A DNA stretch of 64,000 nt from an uncultured Bacteroidota bacterium (GTDB taxonomy: Bacteria; Bacteroidota; Bacteroidia; Bacteroidales; P3): contig CADAWR010000002.1 in NCBI GenBank assembly GCA_902791695.1, positions 1 to 64,000 of the forward strand, written 5' to 3'. The notes below the pieces were generated by a model. The model searched no databases. It was not told the origin of the DNA and worked only from the letters and a program-made list of their open reading frames with translations. Below are positions 8,284 to 16,906 of the stretch, piece after piece. A program made the position numbers and the translations under genes. Every line of letters begins with the position of its first letter. The stretch's first letter is position 1.

Positions 8284-9188
8284 AACATATAGTTTATTAG
8301 GCATATGGCTGCCATGGCCTCAACCACTGCTGCAGCACGCTCCACGTGGTGCCGGTCATGTCTGCCGCCTATTGTCATTGTCTCCAGATGGCCGTCCTCG
8401 TGCAGGCACTCCACTGGTTGCGGTATGGTCACAACAGGGTGGAATGCCACGCTGAACTCTATCGGCATTCCGTTGCTTATGCCACCCTGTATACCGCCAC
8501 AGTGGTTGGTCTTTGTGCTTCCGTCGCTGTTCCAGCGGTCGATGTATTCGCTGCCTTTCATCTTCGCTGCTGCGAAGCCGGCCCCCATTTCGAAGCCTAT
8601 GGCCGATGGAATGCTTATCATGGCTGCCGCCAATGCTGCCCCCAGCTTGCCAAAGAGTGGTTCACCCACTCCGGCAGGCACTCCGGTGATGCTGCATCGC
8701 ACCACACCGCCTATCGTGTCATTCTCCACATCGCACATTGGGCTGGACACTTCACATTTTATGCTCACTTCCGGCATCAGCTGTCGTGCAATGGCTCCGG
8801 CCACCACACGCGCCACCGTCTCGCGTGCCGATGCGCGTCCGCCACCACGGTGATCTCGCACACCATACTTCATGTAGTAGGTGTAGTCGGCGTGTCCCGG
8901 ACGGAAGAAGTGCTCCAGCTGGGTGTAGTCTTCGGACCGCGAGTCCTTGTTGTGTATGGTGAATGCTATAGGTGTGCCCAGCGTGATGCCCTCATTCAGC
9001 CCCGAAAGCCACTCTATCCGGTCTTCCTCCTGGCGCGGTGCGCCGGTGCGGCGACGAGCCAAAGCGTCGGATATGGCTTCCATATCTATCGCCACTCCCG
9101 CCGGACAGCCGTCTATTACTGCACCTACGGCGAGTCCGTGGGACTCGCCGTAGGTTGTCAGTCGGAACTTGTCTCCGTATGTGTTCAT
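8280..9188 (-). CDS. aroC: Chorismate synthase, compact form
   Basis: Chorismate synthase converts EPSP to chorismate with reduced FMN, the last step of the shikimate pathway. Signatures are clear: FRLTTYGESHGLAVG at residues 8-22, FFRPGHADYTYYMKYGVRD, RGGGRASARETVARVVAGA, NDTIGGVVRCSITGVP and THCGG-like NHCGGIQGGISNG. The chain is 302 residues, whereas the family is usually 350 or more; about 35-40 residues are absent between VAGAIARQLMPEVS and NDTIGG, where typical proteins have an extra segment. The reading frame is intact. It overlaps both the FKBP gene upstream and the DUF4369 gene downstream by four bases. Confidence 0.93.
   Translation of the reverse strand: MNTYGDKFRLTTYGESHGLAVGAVIDGCPAGVAIDMEAISDALARRRTGAPRQEEDRIEWLSGLNEGITLGTPIAFTIHNKDSRSEDYTQLEHFFRPGHADYTYYMKYGVRDHRGGGRASARETVARVVAGAIARQLMPEVSIKCEVSSPMCDVENDTIGGVVRCSITGVPAGVGEPLFGKLGAALAAAMISIPSAIGFEMGAGFAAAKMKGSEYIDRWNSDGSTKTNHCGGIQGGISNGMPIEFSVAFHPVVTIPQPVECLHEDGHLETMTIGGRHDRHHVERAAAVVEAMAAICLINYML
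9123..9155 (-). other. Perfect 15-base palindrome inside aroC at the GESHG codons
   Basis: Arms at 9123-9137 and 9141-9155 are exactly complementary with a three-base loop, 33 bases after the aroC start. In the mRNA this would form a strong hairpin near the start of translation. Confidence 0.6.
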
Positions 9189-9979
9189 TTTGGATTGATC
9201 TCAAGCAGTTCGACCTCGAATACCAATGTCGAGCCCGCTGGAATGTTGCCCATGTCGCGCTCCCCGTACCCAAGGTTGTAAGGGATGTAGAGCAGGTACT
9301 TCGAGCCTTCGTCCATCAGCTGCAGGCCTTCCGTCCAGCCCGGTATCACCTGGTTGAGTGCAAATGTTATGGGCTCGCCGCGATCCACACTGCTGTCGAA
9401 TGTGGTGCCGTCGATCAATTTGCCGGTGTAATGTACCTTCACGCGGTCGGTGGCCTTGGGCATCTTGCCGTTGCCGGCGCGCAGCTTGCGGTATTTCAGG
9501 CCGCTCTTAGTGGTGTAGACCGACTTGTTGTTGCTCACCTCTTTCAGGAACTGCTCACCGGCCTTGATGTTTGCCTGCACACCTTCGCGCTGGCGGCGCT
9601 CAAACTCCTGCTGGAAGCGCTGCAACAGCGGGCGGGCCATCTGGTCGGTCCAGCTGTTCTGTCCTTTGGCACAGTCAATCATAGCCTGGCCGGCCATTGC
9701 GCCGTTGATGCCGAGGTTCTGCTGGGCCCACTGGTTGTAGATGTCGCGTCCGATGGCGTATGAAGCCGAGTCGTTGAAACTCTTGGGCCAGACCTTGGCG
9801 TTTTGCTTGCGCAGGGTCGTCAGCTCGGCCTGAGCCTTGTCGTAGGCGTCGGCCTTGGCCTTGAGGGCGTTGTACTGTTCCTCGGTCATCGTCGCCTTGC
9901 CGCGTTTAATCTTCACCTCCTGGGCGCTTGCTGCTGTGACCATGAGACACACGGCAAGAATTAAGAAGACTTTTTTCAT
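9185..9979 (-). CDS. FKBP-type peptidyl-prolyl isomerase, exported
   Basis: A 264-residue protein with signal peptide MKKVFLILAVCLMVTAASAQ, an N-terminal helical dimerisation-type region (about 40-140, SYAIGRDIYNQWAQQNLGIN), and a C-terminal FKBP domain from about 155: KVHYTGKLIDGTTFDSSVDR, FALNQVIPGWTEGLQLM, YLLYIPYNLGYGERDMG. This is the Mip/FkpA architecture of periplasmic prolyl isomerases that help fold envelope proteins. Its stop overlaps the aroC start. Confidence 0.92.
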   Translation of the reverse strand: MKKVFLILAVCLMVTAASAQEVKIKRGKATMTEEQYNALKAKADAYDKAQAELTTLRKQNAKVWPKSFNDSASYAIGRDIYNQWAQQNLGINGAMAGQAMIDCAKGQNSWTDQMARPLLQRFQQEFERRQREGVQANIKAGEQFLKEVSNNKSVYTTKSGLKYRKLRAGNGKMPKATDRVKVHYTGKLIDGTTFDSSVDRGEPITFALNQVIPGWTEGLQLMDEGSKYLLYIPYNLGYGERDMGNIPAGSTLVFEVELLEINPK

Positions 9980-9980
9980 T

Positions 9981-10012
9981 TGTAACCTGTAAACTGTAAC
10001 CTGTAACCTTTA
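9981..10012. repeat. GTAACCT-type short direct repeats
   Basis: Three tandem variants of TGTAACC/TGTAAAC lie between buk and the FKBP gene. They belong to the degenerate intergenic repeat class also seen at 4531, 18545, 23590 and 34545. Confidence 0.5.
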
Positions 10013-11101
10013 CTTGTATTCTTTGACTTCCACACCGTCGAGCACTTCCTTGCCGCAGATGGCGAGGGCCAGCATCTCGTTCTCACCCTTGTAGATCTTC
10101 ACGGGGGCAATCCAGCCCACGCGCTCCTCAATCATGGCCATCCAGGGTTTGCTGTAGGCAATGCCGCCAGTGAGGATGATGGCGTCCACCTTGCCGTTGA
10201 CGACAGCGGCCAGACGGCTGATCTCCATAGACACCTGGTAGGTGAAAGCTTCCACCAGCATCTGGCACTTCTCGTCGCCTGCCAGTGCGCGCTTCTCAAC
10301 GTCGTAGGCATCGTTGGTGCCAAGATAGGCCACAAAGCCGCCCTCGGCAGTGACCATCTTCTTCAGCTTGGCCTCGTCGTACTTGCCGCTGCAGGCTACC
10401 TCGATGAGCTTCGAGGCATTGATGGAACCGCAACGGGTGGGCGAGAAGGCGCCGAGGCCGCAGAGAGCGCGGTTCACCTCGACGCAACGGCCGTGGTTGT
10501 GCACGCCGACGCTCACGCCGCCGCCCATGTGGGCGATGATGAGGTTGAGGTCTTCATAGTGCTTGCCAAGTTCGCGGGCATAGAGCTTGCCGGTCATCTT
10601 CTGGTTCAGGCAGTGCCAGATGACGCCTTCGCGCGAGGGGTCGAGGTCGAACACAGGGTGGCCGCTGATCTTGGCAAAGTCGGGACGCTCGTCCACGATG
10701 CCCGGGTCGGCGATATACGCGCAAGGCAGGCCAATCTCGGTAGCGATGGCGTCGCTGATAAGGGCGCCGAGGTTGCAGGCATGTTTGCCCTGGATACCGG
10801 CGTGGCACTCCTCCTTCATCAGTTCATTCACTCGGTAGCAGCCGCTCTCGCAGGGGCGGGTCAGACCGCCGCGGCCCATGACAACGGCAATCTCGTCGGT
10901 GCCCACGCCGTGGCGCTTCACCATGTCGAGGATGGCGGTCTTGCGGTACTCGAACTGGTCGGCTACTTCGTGGAACTTCTGTATCTCCTCGATGGGGTGG
11001 GAGAGGTTCTCGGTGAAAACTTCAGTCTCGCCGTCGTAGATGGCGGCTTTCGTCGATGTGGCACCAGGGTTGATTACCAACGTGTATTTTCTTGTACTCA
11101 T
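10010..11101 (-). CDS. buk: Butyrate kinase
   Basis: Acetokinase-family enzyme of 363 residues that interconverts butyryl-phosphate and butyrate with ATP formation, the final step of one butyrate pathway; branched-chain acyl kinases are close relatives. Visible motifs: VINPGATSTKAAIYDGE at the N-terminus, GRGGLTRPCESGCYRVN near 75, GHPVFDLDPSREGVIWHCLNQ, IIAHMGGGVSVGVHNHGRCVEVNR near 190, and ILTGGIAYS near 310. Its usual partner, phosphate butyryltransferase, is not next to it. A TATCTTTG -7 box lies just upstream on the minus strand (11153-11160). Confidence 0.9.
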   Translation of the reverse strand: MSTRKYTLVINPGATSTKAAIYDGETEVFTENLSHPIEEIQKFHEVADQFEYRKTAILDMVKRHGVGTDEIAVVMGRGGLTRPCESGCYRVNELMKEECHAGIQGKHACNLGALISDAIATEIGLPCAYIADPGIVDERPDFAKISGHPVFDLDPSREGVIWHCLNQKMTGKLYARELGKHYEDLNLIIAHMGGGVSVGVHNHGRCVEVNRALCGLGAFSPTRCGSINASKLIEVACSGKYDEAKLKKMVTAEGGFVAYLGTNDAYDVEKRALAGDEKCQMLVEAFTYQVSMEISRLAAVVNGKVDAIILTGGIAYSKPWMAMIEERVGWIAPVKIYKGENEMLALAICGKEVLDGVEVKEYK

Positions 11102-11152
11102 TGTTGTATGGTTTATTTATTATTACTATTATTCAAACTTGAAATCACGGTG

Positions 11153-11160
11153 CAAAGATA
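11153..11160 (-). promoter_or_regulatory. -7 box (TATCTTTG) for buk
   Basis: On the minus strand the sequence TATCTTTGCACCG matches the Bacteroidota -7 consensus, about 50 bases before the buk start. No convincing TTTG -33 box is at the standard distance. Confidence 0.55.
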
Positions 11161-11277
11161 TGAAAAAAAAACGACACTATATCTTTTTTTTATCTTTTTT
11201 TATCAACTTTCCCTTTTGTGCCAGTCGTAGCCACCCCGTGTGATGGGTATGGCAGGTACGCATCCTCTCCGTACCCT

Positions 11278-11350
11278 CTCCGACTGTTCTACGGTTGTTC
11301 ACCGGTTTAAACCGTTAAACAATCGGTAAACAACCGTAGAACAGTCGGAG
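11278..11350. repeat. Interspersed palindromic repeat, copy 1
   Basis: Two perfectly complementary 22-base arms (11278-11299 and 11329-11350, containing TTCTACGGTTGTT) enclose a 29-base loop with TTTAAACCGTTAAAC. Related copies occur at about 20282-20350 and 28956-29040. The rest of the 300-base gap between buk and the DUF58 gene holds only short direct repeats of GTCGGA type. Confidence 0.85.
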
Positions 11351-11399
11351 GGGAGTCGGACTGGAGTGGGGGCAGCGAGGTAGAGGCGAGGGGGTGCCG

Positions 11400-12377
11400 C
11401 TACTGTTTGCTGCGCTTGAGAAGGAAGGGGAGGAGGATTTGGTGGAATCCTTGTGCGATGTCGACGGGGATGTAGTCGATGCGGTACTGTAGAGCACGTT
11501 GCTGGAGTTCGGCTTGTTGGTGCTCCATCTGTTGGCGGTAAGTTGCGGCGATTTCTGACGGGTTGATATTGAGGGTGTCGCCTGATTCGAGGTCTATGAA
11601 GCGGTAGGGGCGTGCATCGTAGCCGAGCTGTAGTTCGAGGGCGCGGTGGAAAGTGTGGAAGAGGATGACTTCGTGCTTGTTGTGGCGGAGATGGCGTAGG
11701 GCATCGAAGAGTTCTTCCTGCGGCTCTTCGGTGAAAGCGTCGGTGAAGATGACGACGAGAGAGCGGCGGTGCAGCTGCTCGGCGAGGAGGTGTAGTGATT
11801 GCTTGATTGTTTGAGTGCTTGCTTGATTGATTGCTTGATTGCTTGATTGCTTGATTGCTTGATTGCTTGAGTGCTTGATTGCATGAGTTGTCGAGGGTTG
11901 GAGTAGTTTTTCGAGCTCGGTGTAGAGGTATTGCTGGTGAGCGGTGTTGGAACGACAGGGGGTGTTGGTGTCGATACGGTCGGAGATGAGGGTGAGGCCG
12001 AAGGCGTCGCGCTGGCGGTGGAGCAGCTCTATGAGTACTGCAGCAGCATATACACTGAATGTTAGTTTGTTGGGGTGCTCTATCTCGCCCTGCCCTTCAA
12101 GTGGGAAGAGCATGGATCCGCTATGGTCGATGACGAGCTGGCAACGGAGGTTGGTCTCCTCCTCGAACTGTTTGATGTAGAGACGGTCGGTGCGGCCGAA
12201 AAGGCGCCAGTCGATGTTGCGGGTGCTTTCACCGGTGTTGTACTGGCGGTAGTCGGAGAATTCGACGGAGAAGCCGTGGAAGGGGCTCCGGTGGCGGCCA
12301 GTAATAAATCCCTCGACTACTTGGCGTGCAAAGAAGTCGAGGGATTTATAGCGGGAGATTGTGTCAGAGGAGAGCAT
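11400..12377 (-). CDS. DUF58 (vWA-like) protein with an in-frame 8-base tandem repeat
   Basis: DUF58 proteins carry a von Willebrand A-like domain and usually act with MoxR AAA ATPases. Core motifs: VEFSDYRQYNTGESTRNIDW and LFGRTDRLYIKQFEEETNL, followed by the MIDAS-like LVIDHSGSM near residue 85. Between about residues 160 and 200 an unusual polar insertion appears, SSNQAIKQ repeated with variants, encoded by an 8-base DNA repeat (11797-11888), before the domain resumes with RRSLVVIFTDAFTEEPQEEL. Length is 325 residues, longer than usual by about the size of this insert. It overlaps the thioredoxin stop by 14 bases. Confidence 0.85.
   Translation of the reverse strand: MLSSDTISRYKSLDFFARQVVEGFITGRHRSPFHGFSVEFSDYRQYNTGESTRNIDWRLFGRTDRLYIKQFEEETNLRCQLVIDHSGSMLFPLEGQGEIEHPNKLTFSVYAAAVLIELLHRQRDAFGLTLISDRIDTNTPCRSNTAHQQYLYTELEKLLQPSTTHAIKHSSNQAIKQSSNQAINQASTQTIKQSLHLLAEQLHRRSLVVIFTDAFTEEPQEELFDALRHLRHNKHEVILFHTFHRALELQLGYDARPYRFIDLESGDTLNINPSEIAATYRQQMEHQQAELQQRALQYRIDYIPVDIAQGFHQILLPFLLKRSKQ
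11797..11888. repeat. 8-base tandem repeat (GCTTGATT) inside the DUF58 gene
   Basis: About eleven imperfect units of GCTTGATT lie head to tail. Because 8 is not a multiple of 3, three units encode one 8-residue period, and gain or loss of one unit would shift the frame. Confidence 0.85.
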
Positions 12378-12672
12378 TGAGTTTCTCGATGAGGGACTCT
12401 TTGGCTACAAGTCCGACAGATTTGTCGACAGGCTGTCCGCCCTTGAAGAAGAGGACGGTAGGGACGTTGCGGATGCGGAACTGAGCGGCGAGGTCGGAGC
12501 ACTCGTCGACGTCGGCAGTGGCGACGATGGCGCGTCCTTCATATTCGGCGGCGATTTCCTCGATACGGGGGGCGAGGGCTTTGCAGGGGCCGCACCAGGT
12601 GGCGCCGAAGTCAATCATTACGGGCAGCGGCTGCTGCATGATGCTGTTGAAGTTTTCTTCTGTGACTTTCAT
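12364..12672 (-). CDS. trxA: Thioredoxin
   Basis: A 102-residue classical thioredoxin without signal peptide, so cytoplasmic. The redox motif WCGPCK lies near residues 27-32 (VMIDFGATWCGPCKALAPRI), followed by VDECSDLAAQFRIRNVPTVL with the cis-proline and FFKGGQPVDKSVGLV. It reduces protein disulfides with thioredoxin reductase. It sits between Der and the DUF58 gene on the same strand. Confidence 0.95.
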   Translation of the reverse strand: MKVTEENFNSIMQQPLPVMIDFGATWCGPCKALAPRIEEIAAEYEGRAIVATADVDECSDLAAQFRIRNVPTVLFFKGGQPVDKSVGLVAKESLIEKLNALL

Positions 12673-12695
12673 GATGTTATTCTTTTATTTTGTTG

Positions 12696-14000
12696 TTATT
12701 TTGCTCTGAAAAAGATGGAGATGGGTACGCCGTGGAAGTCCCAGAGTTCGCGGAGGCGGTTCTCTACAAAGCGTTTGTAAGGGTCGCGCACATACTGCGG
12801 CAGGTTGCAGAAGAAGACGAACTGGGGGTAGGGCGTGGGCAGCTGGGTGATATACTTAATCTTGACCCACTTGCCTTTGACCGAGGGTGGCGGGTTCTGC
12901 TCCTTGACGATGGGCAGGAGCGTGTCGTTGAGCTCGGCGGTGGAGATACGGCGGCTGCGGGCTTCGTAGACCTGTTTGGCGGTCTCGAGAACTTTGAAAA
13001 TGCGCTGCTTGTTGATGACAGAAGTGAAGATGATGGGGACGTCGGTGAAGGGAGCAATGCGTTCGCGGATGAGGTTCTCGTAGTCGCGGTGGGTGTTGGT
13101 GTCCTTTTCGACGAGATCCCACTTGTTGACAACGATGACCACGCCCTTGTGGTTGCGCTGGATGAGCGAGAAGATATTGAGGTCCTGTTGCTCGAGACCC
13201 TGGCTGGCGTCGAGCATGAGGATGCATACGTCGGAGGCCTCGATGGCACGCACGGAGCGCATAACGGAGTAGAACTCTAGGTCTTCGCTGACCTTGCTCT
13301 TGCGGCGTAGACCTGCGGTATCGACGAAGTTGAAGTCGAAACCGAAGAGGTTGTAGTGCGAGTAGATGGAGTCGCGAGTGGTGCCTGCTATGGGGGTTAC
13401 CACGGAGCGGTGCTCGCCGGTGATCATGTTGATGAAAGACGACTTGCCAACGTTTGGGCGGCCGACGACGGCTATGCGTGGCAGGCCGTCGGTGGGGTCG
13501 TCGGTGCCTTCGGAGAAATCCTTAACGAGGGCGTCGAGGAGGTCGCCTGTGCCGCCGCCGGTGATGCCGGCGATGGGGAAGGGGTCACCCAGACCGAGAG
13601 CGTAGAACTCGGCGAGACCGTCCATCTGGGCGCTGTTGTCGACTTTGTTGGCAGCCAGTACCACTGGTTTGGGACATTTGCGCAGCATCTCGGCCACATC
13701 TTCGTCCATTGGGGTGAGCCCTTCGCGTGCATCGACAAGGAAGAGGATGACGTCAGCCTCGTCGACAGCGAGGGCGACCTGCTTGCGAATCTCGACCTCG
13801 AACTCGTCGTCGCCGCCCATGACGTAGCCGCCGGTGTCGATGACGGAAAAGTGTTTACCATTCCAGTCTGAGTGGCCGTACTGGCGGTCTCGGGTGACAC
13901 CGCTGACGGAGTCGACGATAGCGTCGCGACTCTCGGTGAGGCGGTTGAAGAGGGTTGACTTGCCCACGTTGGGGCGACCTACGATAGCTATTATATTCAT
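12696..14000 (-). CDS. der: Ribosome-assembly GTPase Der (EngA)
   Basis: Der has two tandem GTPase domains and assists 50S subunit assembly. Both are visible in the 434-residue chain: domain 1 with [15 protein letters not shown] and DTGGYVMGG, then NKVD near residue 117; domain 2 with [20 protein letters not shown] near 180, [11 protein letters not shown] and [12 protein letters not shown]-like C-terminal domain ends it ([20 protein letters not shown], typical). Its stop and the DUF5723 gene are directly adjacent. Confidence 0.97.
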   Translation of the reverse strand: MNIIAIVGRPNVGKSTLFNRLTESRDAIVDSVSGVTRDRQYGHSDWNGKHFSVIDTGGYVMGGDDEFEVEIRKQVALAVDEADVILFLVDAREGLTPMDEDVAEMLRKCPKPVVLAANKVDNSAQMDGLAEFYALGLGDPFPIAGITGGGTGDLLDALVKDFSEGTDDPTDGLPRIAVVGRPNVGKSSFINMITGEHRSVVTPIAGTTRDSIYSHYNLFGFDFNFVDTAGLRRKSKVSEDLEFYSVMRSVRAIEASDVCILMLDASQGLEQQDLNIFSLIQRNHKGVVIVVNKWDLVEKDTNTHRDYENLIRERIAPFTDVPIIFTSVINKQRIFKVLETAKQVYEARSRRISTAELNDTLLPIVKEQNPPPSVKGKWVKIKYITQLPTPYPQFVFFCNLPQYVRDPYKRFVENRLRELWDFHGVPISIFFRAK

Positions 14001-15455
14001 TTAGTTCTGAAGGATGCGGTTGCCACCGCCATTGCCGAAGAGGAGGTTGATGCCGAACTTGAGGCTGAAGGACTCAGCTTTAACGAGGTAAAGGCTGCTG
14101 ACGTAGTCGCCTATGAGGTAAATTTGGAGAACGGTGGCGGGGGTGAAAACGAGACCCACACCGGGGTTGATGGCGTCGAAGTGGCTGCCGTCGTAGACGA
14201 ACGAGTTGCCGGCGGTGACCTCGAGCCAGTTGAAGAGATTGGCGCCGAAGGAGAGTGTGGTGTTGAAGCGGAAGGTATTGGTGATGTTGTTGCCGAGGTC
14301 GTGCTTGAAGACGTTGCCCTTGCTGAGGAGGCCGCGGTCGAACTGGCCGTGGAAGAGGAGGCCGGCGCGGAACATCTTGGCGAAGTTGTAGGAGGCACCG
14401 AGGTTAATTTTTGTGGGGATGCTGTACCAATAGCCCTCGGTGGCGTTGGTCGACGGACGGATGCCGGCGAAGAGGCTCTTGTAGTAAGCCACCAGCGAGT
14501 CGGTGTTCAGCTTGCCTCCGTGGAGCATCGCCGACGCATCCTCGCCGCTGAAGGTAAGGGTCATGTGGCCGTCGCGCGGGGTGATATCGTTGACGTTCTT
14601 GTTCCAATGGATACCAGCCGAGAGGTCGTTGATGGCGAACGAGAAGGTGAAGGGGCCCATATCGTAGCGTGCGCCGAGGTCGAATGCGAAGCCGCCGTTG
14701 CCGCCGAAGATGTCGAGCATCTCGCCGACGGAGGAGGTCATCTTGCCGGTGGTGTCGAAACGGGCAATGGAGGAGGCCTGGAACTGGTAGTAGAGGTCTA
14801 CGTTGATGTTCTCGAAGTTGTCACTGGTGTTAATCACGGCGCGGGTGTTGTCAGACTGGATGTTGAGGATGCCCCATAGATATTTGGCGCGAGCACCGAC
14901 TGTGAGGCCGATGGGCTCGAAGTAGTGGCCGCCACCGATGGCTAGCTCGCCGTACATGGTGGTGTTGAGCAGGTCGCCGTTGAGGATGTTGACCTCGCTG
15001 ACGGCGTTGCCGGCGGCATCGACGTTACCTTTGCTTAAAGCGTCAATGACGGAAACGGGAATACCGAGGTTGAAGATGGTGACCAACCGCGAGTTGAAGG
15101 TGAAGAAGGTGTTGTGGGCCTTGAAGCCGAAGCCAAACAGGTTGATGTCGGCGTCGAAGTGGATGCGGTTGTCGCCGCGCAGTGCCTCGAATGCTTTGTT
15201 GATGTCTATCACCGTCAGCGTGTCGCCCTGGTTGCGCACTATGTCGCTCAGCGACACCGGCGAGCCGAACTGCAGGCCGACACTCGGCAGCCGCAGGTAG
15301 ACGGTGTTCTTGTTGGGGAAGAAGGCCGCGTTCAGGTCACCGCTCTGCGGAGTGCGGAAGGTGTGGTAGAACAGGTTGTTGGTCTCACTGTGCTGGGCCG
15401 TTGCGGCACCGCCGATGAGGAGCATGAGGGCTGCTATGATGAATCTCTTTTTCAT
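14001..15455 (-). CDS. DUF5723 family outer-membrane beta-barrel protein
   Basis: The 484-residue protein has a signal peptide (MKKRFIIAALMLLIGGAATAQ) and long alternating hydrophobic strands with glycine and aromatic residues (FGFGFKAHNTFFTFNSR, LGASYNFAKMFRAGLLFHGQ), ending in strands consistent with an outer-membrane barrel. This fits the Bacteroidota DUF5723 family (a PorV/FadL-like fold is suspected). The function is unknown. It follows the lipoprotein gene by 21 bases and was probably co-transcribed with it. Confidence 0.7.
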   Translation of the reverse strand: MKKRFIIAALMLLIGGAATAQHSETNNLFYHTFRTPQSGDLNAAFFPNKNTVYLRLPSVGLQFGSPVSLSDIVRNQGDTLTVIDINKAFEALRGDNRIHFDADINLFGFGFKAHNTFFTFNSRLVTIFNLGIPVSVIDALSKGNVDAAGNAVSEVNILNGDLLNTTMYGELAIGGGHYFEPIGLTVGARAKYLWGILNIQSDNTRAVINTSDNFENINVDLYYQFQASSIARFDTTGKMTSSVGEMLDIFGGNGGFAFDLGARYDMGPFTFSFAINDLSAGIHWNKNVNDITPRDGHMTLTFSGEDASAMLHGGKLNTDSLVAYYKSLFAGIRPSTNATEGYWYSIPTKINLGASYNFAKMFRAGLLFHGQFDRGLLSKGNVFKHDLGNNITNTFRFNTTLSFGANLFNWLEVTAGNSFVYDGSHFDAINPGVGLVFTPATVLQIYLIGDYVSSLYLVKAESFSLKFGINLLFGNGGGNRILQN

Positions 15456-15476
15456 GGTGTGTTCCTCCTAGAATCG

Positions 15477-16811
15477 TTATTTAATGAGACCTTGGTTTGT
15501 GAGCGGTATGTCGGCATTGGCTGTCGCGTGCACCATTACATACGCTTTGACGTACAGGTAGTCGTCTCTCCTTATGGCCACAGTGCCCGTGCCGGCGGTG
15601 GCTAGCGACAGGTTGAAGCCTATCTTCCTCGTCTTCTTCATGTCTCTCAGCCGCTGCTCGTCAATCTGCGCCACAAGGTTGGTGCGCGTCGAACCCACCG
15701 ATATTATGTCACCGTTGGGGTCGGTGCCCAGCGGTGCCGCCGCCAAGCGTGTTTTGTGTATCAGCGTGTCGCCTATGATGGCGTCGTTCTCGTCAATCAG
15801 GTAGGTAGTGATGCACAGATCCACCGGCAGATGGTTGTCGAACGCCAGACTCAGCTTGGCCTCGCTCAGGTCCACACTCAGTCCGTTGGCTATGCTGTCC
15901 AGCGTCTCCTGAATGTCGAAGCGTGCCAGACTGTCGCCGTTGAGCTTCAGCTTGAAGTTGTACGGCAGCTCGTTGATTTTCACGTCGAGCGGGAAATCAG
16001 CGTGCAACGTGGCGTCATAGGCTATCCTCAGCTTGTTGATGCTGTCTCTAAGCTCCATCATCTGTGTCGTCGACATTCCACCAAACAGTGTCGCCAGCGA
16101 TACCTTGAAGTCGTAGTGGAATCTGATTCGTATGCTCTTGGGCATCTTGTTGATGACGCTAGCCATGTTGACGACGCTCTCAACCGTGTCGCCGTCAATC
16201 AGGTGCTTCAGCGTCTCGTCCGGCAGTAAGCTCTCCGTGAACTTTATCTCGCTGCCGCCGCTATGCGGTGTGTACCATATCTCAAACTGATCCAGATGCG
16301 ACCTCACGTTGTCGTCGTTGTTAACAAAGGCTTCCACATTGTCAGGCACCAAAGCTTTCAGTATCATGTGCAGGTTCAGCCAGAGCTCGTCGATCTGGAT
16401 GTTCTCGTTGCCCACCAGCTCGTTCTCCGCCACCTTGTCGAACAGCGTTATCGGCACGCTGTATTCCATTATGGTGTCCACCATGGTGAAGAACTCCGGG
16501 TCGGTCTTCATTCCCTTACTGCTGGGCGTTGTCGCCGGTATGATGTTTTTGATGGTATCCACTGCGTTGGTGTCGAAGTAGATGGTTATCACATCACTGT
16601 TGGCGTCTATGCGGCCCGTGTACGACTCGTCCAGCATTCCAAGTATGTCGTGCAGCGTCATCTGGCCGTAAGCCACCGGCACTCCGTAGCTCGGGTCCAC
16701 ATGCCCTTGCAGGTGTATCGGATTCTTCAACAGCTTCCAGTCTTCGTCGCGCATGCAGCTGCTCATCGCCAGCACCGCCACTGTGGCTATTAGTAGTAGT
16801 TTTCCTTTCAT
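15477..16811 (-). CDS. Hypothetical lipoprotein
   Basis: The N-terminus MKGKLLLIATVAVLAMSSC is a lipoprotein signal peptide with lipobox MSSC. The remaining 425 residues (for example HVDPSYGVPVAYGQMTLHDI, and a repeated beta-rich pattern) match no family I can name, but the beginning resembles Bacteroidota surface lipoproteins found next to DUF5723 barrels. A TACCTTTG -7 box lies on the minus strand at 16888-16895, leaving a leader of roughly 70 bases. Confidence 0.6.
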   Translation of the reverse strand: MKGKLLLIATVAVLAMSSCMRDEDWKLLKNPIHLQGHVDPSYGVPVAYGQMTLHDILGMLDESYTGRIDANSDVITIYFDTNAVDTIKNIIPATTPSSKGMKTDPEFFTMVDTIMEYSVPITLFDKVAENELVGNENIQIDELWLNLHMILKALVPDNVEAFVNNDDNVRSHLDQFEIWYTPHSGGSEIKFTESLLPDETLKHLIDGDTVESVVNMASVINKMPKSIRIRFHYDFKVSLATLFGGMSTTQMMELRDSINKLRIAYDATLHADFPLDVKINELPYNFKLKLNGDSLARFDIQETLDSIANGLSVDLSEAKLSLAFDNHLPVDLCITTYLIDENDAIIGDTLIHKTRLAAAPLGTDPNGDIISVGSTRTNLVAQIDEQRLRDMKKTRKIGFNLSLATAGTGTVAIRRDDYLYVKAYVMVHATANADIPLTNQGLIK

Positions 16812-16887
16812 GGTCTTTTGTTTTGTTTGTTATTATCTATTTGCTAACCATAGCATTATGTGCCATTTGCCCGCATAATGCATTTTA

Positions 16888-16895
16888 CAAAGGTA
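16888..16895 (-). promoter_or_regulatory. -7 box (TACCTTTG) for the lipoprotein-DUF5723 pair
   Basis: The minus strand reads TACCTTTG about 75 bases before the lipoprotein start, matching TAnnTTTG. Confidence 0.5.
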
Positions 16896-16906
16896 TAATA
16901 TATTTT

